Below, one piece after another: positions 50,790 through 60,135 of a DNA stretch of 64,000 bases. The notes below the pieces were generated by a model. It worked only from the letters and a program-made list of their open reading frames with translations. It did no database searches and was not told the DNA's origin. The DNA is from Bacteroidota bacterium (GTDB lineage Bacteria; Bacteroidota; Bacteroidia; B-17B0; Aurantibacillaceae), in the NCBI GenBank assembly GCA_018267825.1, contig JAFDXR010000004.1, positions 62,001-126,000 of the forward strand. The letters are read 5' to 3'. The position numbers were made by a program, and so were the translations under genes. Each line of letters starts with the position of its first letter. Positions within the stretch are counted from its first letter, which is position 1.

Positions 50790-50882
50790 TACACATATTA
50801 ACAGGGATGTCTTGACCCGGCTCTGCGAAAATCGCGTGAACAGTTTACGCTGCTCCCTGACTCTTCCGGCACACCAAGATCC

Positions 50883-51791
50883 TCAGAAAAGTTTATCGGG
50901 TTCTGCCTCCGTTTTGTATAACCGGGGAACAGGGATCTGAAGCCCCGTGCGGCGATTGAATGCTTTGATGAAGTAAACGGATAATTCGGGAATCAGGGAT
51001 TTATCGGGATTATGTACAAAAAAATACAGTTCCTCCAAACCCTGCTCCAGCCATTGCGCCAGGCGTTCCACCCAGGCATCCATTCTTATATAATCGCTCG
51101 GATGGAGATCATTGGCCTGGAAACGTATAAACACCTTTCGGCTTGTAAGCCGCATATGCATCACATCGCGGCGGCCGGCTACATCTGTAATAACCAGGCA
51201 ATAACGATTCCTGTACATGTAATTACAAACCTGCCTCATGGCCTCGTTTCCGGGTTCAAACCACCCTTCATGCCTGATCTCAATAGCCAGGTTATCGGGC
51301 ATTACCGCATCCAGGAAAGTCAATAACTCGTCAGCTCTCTGATGATGCAATTGTGGAGGTAACTGCAAAAACGGAAGTCCCAGCTTGGGTTTAAATGTTT
51401 CCCATAACAGCATCAGGCTTTTCATCTGGGGAATCATGTGTGTAAGCGATCCTGCATGGCTGATTTCCTGGTGAACCTTCGGGCAGAATCTGAAATCTTC
51501 AGGCACCACAGCCAGCCAGCGTTTTATAGCCTCCGGTTCCGGGTTCCTGTAATGGGTAGCATTCAATTCAATGCTATTATATTGCCTGCCATAATACTTC
51601 ACAAAATCCTTTGCGCGTGCTTTGGGCGGATATAAAGTTCCCGGAAACCCCTCATCACTCCAAACCGGCGCACCAATATAAACACGGAGATTATCAGCTC
51701 TTTTACCCCCCAACACCTTTTCAGTGCCTGGGTGATCCCTTGGCAGAGTCAGGTCTATACCTTCTACACTCTTTAAGCGGCCGAATTCCAT
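50883..51791 (-). CDS. DUF72 (YecE-like) protein
   Basis: 302 residues, TIM-barrel-like. NLRVYIGAPVWSDEGFPGTL, YYGRQYNSIELNATHYRNPE, RFCPKVHQEISHAG and FFVHNPDKS are the characteristic motifs of DUF72. Its biochemical role is not established. It is divergent from the metallophosphoesterase gene. Confidence 0.9.
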   Translation of the reverse strand: MEFGRLKSVEGIDLTLPRDHPGTEKVLGGKRADNLRVYIGAPVWSDEGFPGTLYPPKARAKDFVKYYGRQYNSIELNATHYRNPEPEAIKRWLAVVPEDFRFCPKVHQEISHAGSLTHMIPQMKSLMLLWETFKPKLGLPFLQLPPQLHHQRADELLTFLDAVMPDNLAIEIRHEGWFEPGNEAMRQVCNYMYRNRYCLVITDVAGRRDVMHMRLTSRKVFIRFQANDLHPSDYIRMDAWVERLAQWLEQGLEELYFFVHNPDKSLIPELSVYFIKAFNRRTGLQIPVPRLYKTEAEPDKLF

Positions 51792-51963
51792 AAATTGGTT
51801 TACGTTTCAGGTGCTAAATTAATCCGTATTTCCCTTTTTGAGCGCTATTTTTTGTAGCAGGCCAAAAGTCGGTGAACGGTACCGGTTTTTTAAGAAAATT
51901 AACGTATCAGGTCGATTATTGTACATACAAACAATTACCTTAGGGGCTTGTTATTCAACTACC

Positions 51964-53217
51964 ATGCTCGCCAGATACCTTATTTTTTTTGCTATTATCG
52001 TCCTTATCGAGATCTATTTCCTTCAGGCCGTCAGAACTGTTTCTATCGACTTTTCACCCAATAAACGAAGGGTCTTCTTATATATATTTTATGGTTTGTT
52101 TGCCATCAATCTGACTCTCGGTATTGTGGGTATGTTTTATCCGCCGCCAAACTGGAACGGGATTGTCCGTATGGTATTTTCCATTTTCTTCGTGATGGCC
52201 TTATGCAAACTCATTGGTGTAGTTTTTCTGCTAATGGATGATCTTGTAAGAGCGTTTCGCTGGATTGCCTCGTTTTTGCAGAAAGCACCTGCCACGGAAA
52301 CAGCGGAAAATGCACACCACATTTCCCGTCTCAAATTTTTCAGCCAGCTGGCAATGGCCTTTACGGTCATCCCGGCTTTTGGTCTGGTTTATGGGATTAT
52401 CCGCGGCGCCTATAAATTCAGGGTTCACAAGGCAACCATTAAATCGCCCAACCTGCCCGTAGCATTTCATGGTTTCAAGATTGTGCAGATTTCAGACATC
52501 CACAGTGGCAGCTTTATGAGTACCGAGCCTATCATGAAAGCGTTTAATATTGCCATGGAACAAAAACCGGATATTATTTTTTTCACAGGCGATCTTGTCA
52601 ATAACGAGGTTTCAGAAACTACTCCCCACCTCGATACTTATAAAATGCTCAAAGCCCCTCATGGTGTATACTCAACCCTCGGTAATCATGATTACGGCGA
52701 CTATATGCAATGGGAAAGCCGTGAAGCCAAAAAGAAAAATCTGGAAGACCTCAAACAGGTGCATGCTGCCAGTGGCTGGCGACTCTTAATGAATGAGCAT
52801 GTGGCCATTGAAAAAGACGGGCAGAAAATAGCCCTGCTCGGAATCGAAAACTGGGGAGGAAACCTCAATTTCCCGAGATACGGTAAACTCGACAAAGCCT
52901 ATACAGGAACAGAAGATTATACCTTTAAAATTTTACTATCGCACGATCCCTCCCACTGGGATAAAGAAGTGAAAGAAGACCCGCGCTACCGCGACATTGA
53001 TCTGACTCTCAGCGGCCACACACATGGCATGCAGCTTGGCATCGAAATTCCGGGTATAAAGTGGAGCCCTTCCAAATATTTCTATAAACAATGGGCCGGC
53101 CTCTACAGGCAGGATAACCAATACCTGTACGTAAACCGTGGTCTGGGTTTTCTGGGTTATCCGGGCCGTTTGGGGATCTGGCCCGAAATTACCGTCCTTG
53201 AACTGCAAAAAGCTTAA
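51964..53217 (+). CDS. Membrane-anchored metallophosphoesterase
   Basis: 417 residues from the ATG at 51964; an in-frame start at 51838 would add 42 residues of poor quality. About four N-terminal membrane segments (residues 2-140) precede a calcineurin-like phosphoesterase domain: DIHSGS, TGDLVNNE, LGNHDYGDY, SHDPSHW and GHTHGMQ. Similar to YkuE/UDP-2,3-diacylglucosamine-type enzymes; the substrate is unknown. Confidence 0.9.
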   Translation: MLARYLIFFAIIVLIEIYFLQAVRTVSIDFSPNKRRVFLYIFYGLFAINLTLGIVGMFYPPPNWNGIVRMVFSIFFVMALCKLIGVVFLLMDDLVRAFRWIASFLQKAPATETAENAHHISRLKFFSQLAMAFTVIPAFGLVYGIIRGAYKFRVHKATIKSPNLPVAFHGFKIVQISDIHSGSFMSTEPIMKAFNIAMEQKPDIIFFTGDLVNNEVSETTPHLDTYKMLKAPHGVYSTLGNHDYGDYMQWESREAKKKNLEDLKQVHAASGWRLLMNEHVAIEKDGQKIALLGIENWGGNLNFPRYGKLDKAYTGTEDYTFKILLSHDPSHWDKEVKEDPRYRDIDLTLSGHTHGMQLGIEIPGIKWSPSKYFYKQWAGLYRQDNQYLYVNRGLGFLGYPGRLGIWPEITVLELQKA

Positions 53218-53335
53218 TTTACTGAGTCATTTGGCATAAAACCTTCCACAAAAGCCCGACTTTGTTTATAAATGGTCGCTTGGTTCAGCCTATTTTTTAT
53301 TATTTTCATGCCTTGTTTCGAGCAGGGGCATAACT

Positions 53336-54760
53336 ATGGTTTTTAGCAGCATTACGTTTCTTGTTTATTTTTTACCGGTCTTTTTGCTGGCGTACCATCT
53401 TACGCCCAATAAATTCAAAAATGCCTGTATACTTCTGTTCAGCATCTTATTTTATGCCTGGGGTGGACCTAAATTCGTATTTGTTATTCTGGGTACCACA
53501 TTCCTCGACTTTATTTTCGTTAACAAAATGGCGGAAGCCAAAAACAGCCGTTCCAAAAAGCAGTGGCTTGTTCTGTCGCTTTGCATGAACCTGGGCCTGC
53601 TTTTTTATTTCAAATACTGCAATTTCTTCATCGATAACATCAATGCCATTTTAAGCCCGATGGGTTCAAAACCAATTCCCTGGCTTAAAGTGGTTCTTCC
53701 TATCGGTATTTCTTTTTATACGTTCGAAAGTGTTACCTATGTCGTCGATGTGTATCGCGGGATTCATAAACCGCTTAGAAATTTCTGGCATTATCAAACC
53801 TATATCCTGCTTTTTCCGAAACTTATTGCCGGTCCTATTGTACGTTACCACGATATTGCCGACCAGATCACCAACCGCGAAAAAAATTACACAACCGATG
53901 TAAAGCTCAGTGGCTTTTATACCTTCTGTATAGGTCTGGCTAAAAAAGTAATCATTGCCAATACGATCGGGGCACAGGCCGATGCCATTTTCAAACTGGA
54001 TATTTCCCAGATCGATACAGCCGCAGCCTGGGTCGGCGCACTGGCCTACACCTTTCAGATATATTTCGATTTCAGTGGATACAGTGATATGGCTATAGGC
54101 CTGGGTAAGATCATGGGCTTCCGTTTCCCGGAAAATTTCAGCAACCCCTACCTTTCATCAAGCATTACCGAATTCTGGCGCCGCTGGCACATTACACTCG
54201 GAACCTGGATGAAAAACTACCTCTATATCCCTCTGGGCGGTAACAAAGTTTCCAGTTCCAAACTGTACCGTAATCTTATTATTGTTTTTTTACTTTCCGG
54301 TCTGTGGCATGGTGCAAGCTGGAATTATGTGATCTGGGGTGCTTTTCACGGGTTGTTTCTGGTGCTGGAACGAGTTTTTCTGCTCAATGTATACAACAAA
54401 ACAGGCAAGATCGTTTCTACCCTGCTCACCTTCATCATTGTTGTTACAGGCTGGGTTTATTTCCGCAACGAGAATCTATCCTACGCCAATCATGTGGTAA
54501 AAGCCATGTACTCGTTCAATTTCTTCGATGGTAAGTTTGCCCTCAACAACGATTTTTATTTCACACTGGCTCTCGCCTGTATATTCTCTTTCTTCGCACT
54601 GATACCCGCCACCAAAAAAATTCAAACTGCGGTATATGGCGAATCCCATACACAAACCGGTCACATAGCTTTACTTTCGATCAGCATTGCCTTGTTTTAT
54701 ATCTCTTTAAGTTACATCGCGGCCCTGGACTTTAACCCCTTTATTTATTTCAGGTTCTGA
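53336..54760 (+). CDS. MBOAT family O-acyltransferase (AlgI-like)
   Basis: 474 residues, about ten membrane helices. The signature regions LVVLPIGISFYTF-like LKVVLPIGISFYTFESVTYV, EFWRRWHITLGTWMKNYLYI and LSGLWHGASWNYVIWGAFHG with the active His are all present. It moves an acetyl group across the membrane for O-acetylation of a polysaccharide. The next gene, two bases downstream, is the expected AlgJ/AlgX-type partner. Confidence 0.95.
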   Translation: MVFSSITFLVYFLPVFLLAYHLTPNKFKNACILLFSILFYAWGGPKFVFVILGTTFLDFIFVNKMAEAKNSRSKKQWLVLSLCMNLGLLFYFKYCNFFIDNINAILSPMGSKPIPWLKVVLPIGISFYTFESVTYVVDVYRGIHKPLRNFWHYQTYILLFPKLIAGPIVRYHDIADQITNREKNYTTDVKLSGFYTFCIGLAKKVIIANTIGAQADAIFKLDISQIDTAAAWVGALAYTFQIYFDFSGYSDMAIGLGKIMGFRFPENFSNPYLSSSITEFWRRWHITLGTWMKNYLYIPLGGNKVSSSKLYRNLIIVFLLSGLWHGASWNYVIWGAFHGLFLVLERVFLLNVYNKTGKIVSTLLTFIIVVTGWVYFRNENLSYANHVVKAMYSFNFFDGKFALNNDFYFTLALACIFSFFALIPATKKIQTAVYGESHTQTGHIALLSISIALFYISLSYIAALDFNPFIYFRF

Positions 54761-54762
54761 GC

Positions 54763-56079
54763 ATGAAGAAACAATACAACATATTCGTCATTCTTGCCTT
54801 CCTGGCCCTGGCTTTCCCTATGCTGAAAGGATTTGTCAATAAGGATAAAAACCCTAAGCTCACCGGGCTTGTAATCAACAATGCCAATCCGGATTCTATC
54901 TTAAGTGCGGAGACCTGGCTGAGCGGACAATATCAGAACCTGAAAGATGATTACAATAACGATCACTGGGCATTTAAGGAGCTTTATGTAAGACTCAATA
55001 ACCAGCTATACTACGATTGGTTCAACCAGATCCGTGTCAATGGGTTTGTATCCGGGAAAGATAATTATGTTTTCAGCGAAGGTTACCTGTTTTCGGCTTA
55101 CGGCGATGACTTTGTGGGCGAAGAAAAAATAAAATCCAAAATCGAAAAGGCCAGAGTGCTGCAGGATACCCTTCGTAAAAAAGGGATTGATCTGCTTCTT
55201 GTATTTGCGCCCGGTAAAGGCGAGTTCTGCAGCGAACAGGTTCCTGATAAATATATACACCCTGTCAAAACAACAAACTACAAGGAGTACATTCGTCTCA
55301 CAAAACAATACGGAGTCAATACACTTGACCTCCTGAGCTGGTTTCATCAACTCAAAGCCAGTACCCAGTATCCGCTCTTTCCTAAATTCGGCCACCACTG
55401 GAGTTATTATGGCGAATGCCTGGCTGCCGATACAATCATACATCATATAGAACACCTTCATCATTGTGACATGCCGGAAATCGTGTGGCAAAACATAGAA
55501 GTATCCGACACAGCCAGGAGCCGCGACAACGACGTGCTTAAGAGCATGAACCTGTATCGCAATCCCGAACAGAATCAGAAACTGGCCTACCCGGAAGTAA
55601 TGTTTGAACAGGATTCGACAAAAAACACAACGCGTGTACTTACTATTTCAGACAGTTACTGGTATGGCCCCGTATACCTTGGTGTTCCTCAAAATTGTTT
55701 TGCCGGAGGTCAGTTCTGGTATTACTACAACAAGGTCATTCCTTCCCCTCTGCCGAATCAGAAAGTAGAGGTCTGGCAACTGGACCTCAAGCAATCTATC
55801 GAAAGCAATAAGGTAATCATGGTTCTATACAGTGATGGCAATTTATCAGGATTCGGAAATACCTTTATTGAAGATGCCTACGAACTTTATACAAGCCCTG
55901 AAACCTACTATGCCCGCGTGGAAAAAGAAAGGGCTGTGAAAAATTTCCAGAAACAAATTCGCGAAACGCCAAATCTACTCAAGAAATCGACCAGATATTC
56001 TGTTGAACAGCAAATCACATTAGACTCCGCGATTAAAGTAGATGCTATGAATATGGCCGGTATCAAAACCGCCAGATAA
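54763..56079 (+). CDS. AlgJ/AlgX-like periplasmic O-acetyltransferase partner
   Basis: 438 residues. An N-terminal membrane anchor (YNIFVILAFLALAFPMLKGF) is followed by an SGNH-hydrolase-like domain: NYVFSEGYLFSAYGDDF, LLLVFAPGKGEFCSE, FGHHWSYYGECLAADTI and a catalytic-serine region LTISDSYWYGPVYLG. With the MBOAT it should acetylate a surface polysaccharide. Tight coupling (start two bases after the MBOAT stop) supports one complex. Confidence 0.85.
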   Translation: MKKQYNIFVILAFLALAFPMLKGFVNKDKNPKLTGLVINNANPDSILSAETWLSGQYQNLKDDYNNDHWAFKELYVRLNNQLYYDWFNQIRVNGFVSGKDNYVFSEGYLFSAYGDDFVGEEKIKSKIEKARVLQDTLRKKGIDLLLVFAPGKGEFCSEQVPDKYIHPVKTTNYKEYIRLTKQYGVNTLDLLSWFHQLKASTQYPLFPKFGHHWSYYGECLAADTIIHHIEHLHHCDMPEIVWQNIEVSDTARSRDNDVLKSMNLYRNPEQNQKLAYPEVMFEQDSTKNTTRVLTISDSYWYGPVYLGVPQNCFAGGQFWYYYNKVIPSPLPNQKVEVWQLDLKQSIESNKVIMVLYSDGNLSGFGNTFIEDAYELYTSPETYYARVEKERAVKNFQKQIRETPNLLKKSTRYSVEQQITLDSAIKVDAMNMAGIKTAR

Positions 56080-56151
56080 GCCTCATCATGCTTATTCGGA
56101 TATCATACATGGCTTTAACCAAGAGCGGGCCTATATAATAGCATACGTAAA

Positions 56152-58356
56152 ATGAACAGATCAGACACAACGAAAAGAGTAAAACACAAGAATATGCAAC
56201 GACGCAATCGTCTTTCGTGGACATTTGCCTTCAGCTTTATAGCACTTATTTCCATGGCCGATGAAGGCATGTGGCTGCCCCAACTGCTGAATGCCATGAA
56301 CATAAAAGACATGAAGAAAAACGGCTGCAAACTCACTGCCGAACAAATCTACAGCATCAACAAATCAAGCCTCAAAGACGCTATTGTGCAGTTTGGCGGC
56401 GGTTGTACCGCTGAAGTCATTTCTTCAGAAGGACTCATCCTCACCAATCACCATTGCGGCTATTCATCTATTGCTTACCACAGCACTGTTCAAAACGATT
56501 ACCTTACCAATGGCTTTGTTGCTATGAACAAACAACAGGAACTCTACACTCCTAACCTCACGGCAACTATTATTAACCGTATTGAAGATGTAACTGCCAA
56601 AGTGCTCAATGGTATTACATCCACAACCACCGACGTGAAAAAAGACTCCATCATCAAAGCCAATATCAAAGCCATTGAAAAAGCCGCGGTTGAAGGCACT
56701 CACTATGAAGCCTTTGTACGCCCGTTTTTTTACGGCAACGATTACTACCTCTTCGTAACCGAAGTTTTCAAAGACATACGCATGGTTTTTGCTCCACCCT
56801 CTTCTATCGGGAAGTTCGGCGGTGAAACCGACAACTGGATGTGGCCACGTCATAATGCCGATTTCTCAGTATTCCGCATCTATGCCAATAAAGACAATAA
56901 ACCTGCTGAATTCAGCAACGATAACGTTCCTTATAAGCCAAAACATGTTATTCCTATTTCCCTGAAAGGCTATAAAGAAGGCGACTTTACCATGGTATAC
57001 GGCTTTCCGGGCCGTACCCAGGAATACCTGACCTCGTATGCTGTAGATATGATCATGAATGAAAGCGATCCGCTCAAAGTATCGCTGCGCGAAAAAAGAC
57101 TGGCTATTTATGAAGCCGATATGCGCTCCAACGATACCATCCGGATCGCTTATGCCAATAAATACGCCAGTGTAGCCAACTACTATAAAAAATGGATGGG
57201 CGAAATGCTGGGCCTGAAAAAATACGATGCCCTCTCTAAAAAACAGGCATTTGAACAACAGTTCAATGATGCACTCAACCAATCGCCCGATCTGAAAACA
57301 AAATATGCCAACCTGCTGCCACAGTTAAAAGAGATTTATAAAGACTACCGGCTTCTGAACCGCCAGATGGACTATTACAGCGAGTGCCTGCTCGCCATCG
57401 ATGTACTGAATATTGCCAGGGGCTATTCCAATCTTTTTGCTGAATTGAAGAAAAAACAAAAAGGTACAGCCAATACGTTCGATAAAAACCTGGCGGACCT
57501 TAAGAAAAGCCTCAGCTTTAAAAATTACAACCGGTCTACCGATATGAAAATATGCGAAGCCATGCTGGGCGAATATATCCGCAGTGTGAAACACGAAGAT
57601 CGTCCTGCTGTGCTGGATTCTATGATTACGGCCCAGGGCAACGATGCACACAGACTTACCGAGTTTTTGTATAGCAACACCACCTTTTCCGAAAAAAATA
57701 AAATAGAGCTGATGCTCAACGACCTGGAAAAATACCCGCAACTCTATGAGCGTGATCCCGTATACTACCTCGCCACTTCAATTGTGAAACACTACAGCAA
57801 AAACATCATTCCGCAATTTCAGTCCGATGACTTTGAAATTAATGAGCTGCAGAAACAATACGTCACCGCTCAGAAAGAACTGATCAAAACCAAAAAATTC
57901 TATCCCGATGCCAACTCCACATTACGTGTGGCTTACGGTAAGGTGAGCTCCTATAAACCAAGAGATGGTGTAAATTATGAGTATTACACAACAATCGACG
58001 GGATCATGGAAAAATACAAAGCCGGCGACGAAGAATTTAACCTGCCTCCAAAACTGATTGATCTTTATAAAAGTAAAGATTACGGCCAGTATGCCGATGC
58101 AAGCGGTTCCCTGCACGTGGCTTTTACAGGCAGCAACCATACCACCGGCGGTAATAGTGGTAGTCCGGTATTCAATGGCAAGGGCGAATTAATCGGCACT
58201 AATTTTGACCGTAACTGGGAAGGCACCATGAGCGATATTATGTACAACCCTGCCCAATGCCGTAATATTGCACTGGATGTCAGATACACCCTCTTTATTA
58301 TTGATAAATTCGGTGGAGCGGGTTACCTGCTCAATGAAATGAAAATCATGAAATAA
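56152..58356 (+). CDS. S46 family dipeptidyl-peptidase (DPP11-like)
   Basis: 734 residues with a signal sequence (LSWTFAFSFIALISMADEGM; mature N-terminus near DEGMWLPQ). Catalytic His in LTNHHCGYSSI, Asp region in FGGETDNWMWPRHNADFSVF and Ser in TGGNSGSPVFNGKGEL. The residue after FD in GTNFDRNWEG is Arg, the setting that gives Asp/Glu preference (DPP11) rather than Gly (DPP7) in characterised enzymes. Releases dipeptides in the periplasm for peptide use. Confidence 0.92.
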   Translation: MNRSDTTKRVKHKNMQRRNRLSWTFAFSFIALISMADEGMWLPQLLNAMNIKDMKKNGCKLTAEQIYSINKSSLKDAIVQFGGGCTAEVISSEGLILTNHHCGYSSIAYHSTVQNDYLTNGFVAMNKQQELYTPNLTATIINRIEDVTAKVLNGITSTTTDVKKDSIIKANIKAIEKAAVEGTHYEAFVRPFFYGNDYYLFVTEVFKDIRMVFAPPSSIGKFGGETDNWMWPRHNADFSVFRIYANKDNKPAEFSNDNVPYKPKHVIPISLKGYKEGDFTMVYGFPGRTQEYLTSYAVDMIMNESDPLKVSLREKRLAIYEADMRSNDTIRIAYANKYASVANYYKKWMGEMLGLKKYDALSKKQAFEQQFNDALNQSPDLKTKYANLLPQLKEIYKDYRLLNRQMDYYSECLLAIDVLNIARGYSNLFAELKKKQKGTANTFDKNLADLKKSLSFKNYNRSTDMKICEAMLGEYIRSVKHEDRPAVLDSMITAQGNDAHRLTEFLYSNTTFSEKNKIELMLNDLEKYPQLYERDPVYYLATSIVKHYSKNIIPQFQSDDFEINELQKQYVTAQKELIKTKKFYPDANSTLRVAYGKVSSYKPRDGVNYEYYTTIDGIMEKYKAGDEEFNLPPKLIDLYKSKDYGQYADASGSLHVAFTGSNHTTGGNSGSPVFNGKGELIGTNFDRNWEGTMSDIMYNPAQCRNIALDVRYTLFIIDKFGGAGYLLNEMKIMK

Positions 58357-58369
58357 CAAAAGCGCCTGC

Positions 58370-59710
58370 ATGAAAAAAACACTCATTAAAAACGCAACGA
58401 TTGTTAACGAAGACGAAATTTTCGTGTCCGATGTACTTATCGAAGGCGAATATATTTCTCTTATAGAACCCGGCATCAGTGCCGAAAATGCAACAGTGAT
58501 AGACGCAGAAGGCCTTTACCTGTTACCGGGAGCCATCGACGACCAGGTGCATTTCCGCGAACCGGGCCTTACCCACAAAGGAGAAATATATACAGAAGCC
58601 CGGGCAGCCGTAGCCGGTGGCATCACTTCCTATATGGAAATGCCCAATACAAGCCCACAGGCGGTGACCATCAGCGAACTCGAGAAAAAATATACACGGG
58701 CCGCTGAATGCTCCCTCGCCAATTACTCATTCTACATGGGTGGCACCAATACCAACCTGGAGGAAACGCTGAAAGTAGACTATAAAAAAGTATGTGGTCT
58801 CAAACTTTTCATGGGCTCATCAACAGGCGATATGCTGGTCGATAATACCAAAACCCTGGAAGGATTTTTCTCAGAAGCCAATACACTCATTGCCACACAC
58901 TGCGAATACGACCCCCTGGTCAAGGAAACACAGAAACGCATCGTGGAAGAATACGGCGGAGACCTTCCGGCCTACTTCCATCCCATCATTCGCAGCGAAG
59001 AAGCCTGCTACAGATCATCGTCTATGGCTGTAGAGCTGGCGAAAAAATTCAATACCCGTTTACACATCCTGCATATCTCAACGGCCAAAGAACTGAGTCT
59101 GTTCCGCAACGACATCCCGCTCAAAGAAAAACGCATTACAGCCGAAGCCTGCGTGCATCACCTCTGGTTCAGCGATGAAGACTATAAAACAAAGGGCAAT
59201 TATATTAAATGGAACCCGGCCGTAAAAACAGCCTACGACCGTGATCATATTCTGAAAGCTGTAATCGACGGACGTATTGATGTGATCGCCACCGACCACG
59301 CACCACATACCATCGAAGAAAAAGAACTACCTTACCTTAAAGCACCAAGCGGCGGCCCCCTTGTACAACATGCGCTCCAGGCCATGATTGAGTTACATAA
59401 ACAGGGTAAAATAAGCCTGGAAACCATCGTGCGTAAAATGAGCCACAATGTTGCCGATATGTTCGGCATCGATAAAAGAGGCTATATCCGCGAAGGCTAT
59501 TTTGCAGATATGGTACTTGTTAACCTGAATAAAGCACAGGAAGTGACTAAATCAAACATCCTGTATAAGTGCGGCTGGAGCCCGTTTGAAGGCTATACCT
59601 TCCACTCGGGAGTTGAAAAAACATTCGTTAACGGACACCTCGTATACAATAACGGACAGTTTGATGAAACCAAATACGGGCAACGCATGACATTTAATCA
59701 AAGAAGCTGA
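58370..59710 (+). CDS. pyrC: Dihydroorotase (class I type)
   Basis: 446 residues, amidohydrolase fold. Metal and substrate regions: DDQVHFREPGLTHKGEI, GLKLFMGSSTGDML with the lysine usually carbamylated, HCEYDPLV, HILHISTAKE and IATDHAPHTIEEKE. The usual H-x-H of the first motif reads Q-x-H, as I believe occurs in other Bacteroidota members. It makes dihydroorotate in pyrimidine synthesis. The symbol is the family one. It starts 14 bases after the peptidase gene. Confidence 0.85.
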   Translation: MKKTLIKNATIVNEDEIFVSDVLIEGEYISLIEPGISAENATVIDAEGLYLLPGAIDDQVHFREPGLTHKGEIYTEARAAVAGGITSYMEMPNTSPQAVTISELEKKYTRAAECSLANYSFYMGGTNTNLEETLKVDYKKVCGLKLFMGSSTGDMLVDNTKTLEGFFSEANTLIATHCEYDPLVKETQKRIVEEYGGDLPAYFHPIIRSEEACYRSSSMAVELAKKFNTRLHILHISTAKELSLFRNDIPLKEKRITAEACVHHLWFSDEDYKTKGNYIKWNPAVKTAYDRDHILKAVIDGRIDVIATDHAPHTIEEKELPYLKAPSGGPLVQHALQAMIELHKQGKISLETIVRKMSHNVADMFGIDKRGYIREGYFADMVLVNLNKAQEVTKSNILYKCGWSPFEGYTFHSGVEKTFVNGHLVYNNGQFDETKYGQRMTFNQRS

Positions 59711-59715
59711 TTGAG

Positions 59716-60132
59716 GTGAAGGCTTTTATAGTTTCTATATTCACAGTCATGTCTGTTATCGCGTTTTCACAAACCGATTCACTGGATGCTTCCGGCGATC
59801 CGCGCCTGAAAACAAATACAGGCATGACCGTTCTCGACGCACAGCCCGAATACCCGGGTGGCTATAAAGCCATGAATGAATTTTTGCTCAAAAACGTGCA
59901 TTATCCCGATCCGGGCCTGGAACAAGGTGTTGGCGGAACCGTATATATTAAAGTAACCATCGATGAACGGGGGCATATGCGTGATCCCAGGGTATTAAAA
60001 GGCATATCACCGGAATTTGACATCGAAGCGCTTCGCCTTATCAGCATCATGCCTGACTGGAAACCAGCCATCCAAAACGGGAAATACTGTAAGACTTATT
60101 TGAATTTACCTGTTAAATTTAGCCTCAAGTAA
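59716..60132 (+). CDS. TonB C-terminal-domain protein
   Basis: 138 residues from a GTG start at 59716; signal peptide (MKAFIVSIFTVMSVIAFSQT). The C-terminal 90 residues are a TonB-C domain: YPGGYKAMNEFLLKNVHYPD, GGTVYIKVTIDERGHMRDPR, KPAIQNGKYCKTYLNLPVKF. It lacks the N-terminal membrane helix of true TonB, so it is a secreted energy-transducer-like protein. It starts three bases after the dihydroorotase gene. Confidence 0.85.
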   Translation: MKAFIVSIFTVMSVIAFSQTDSLDASGDPRLKTNTGMTVLDAQPEYPGGYKAMNEFLLKNVHYPDPGLEQGVGGTVYIKVTIDERGHMRDPRVLKGISPEFDIEALRLISIMPDWKPAIQNGKYCKTYLNLPVKFSLK

Positions 60133-60135
60133 CCT

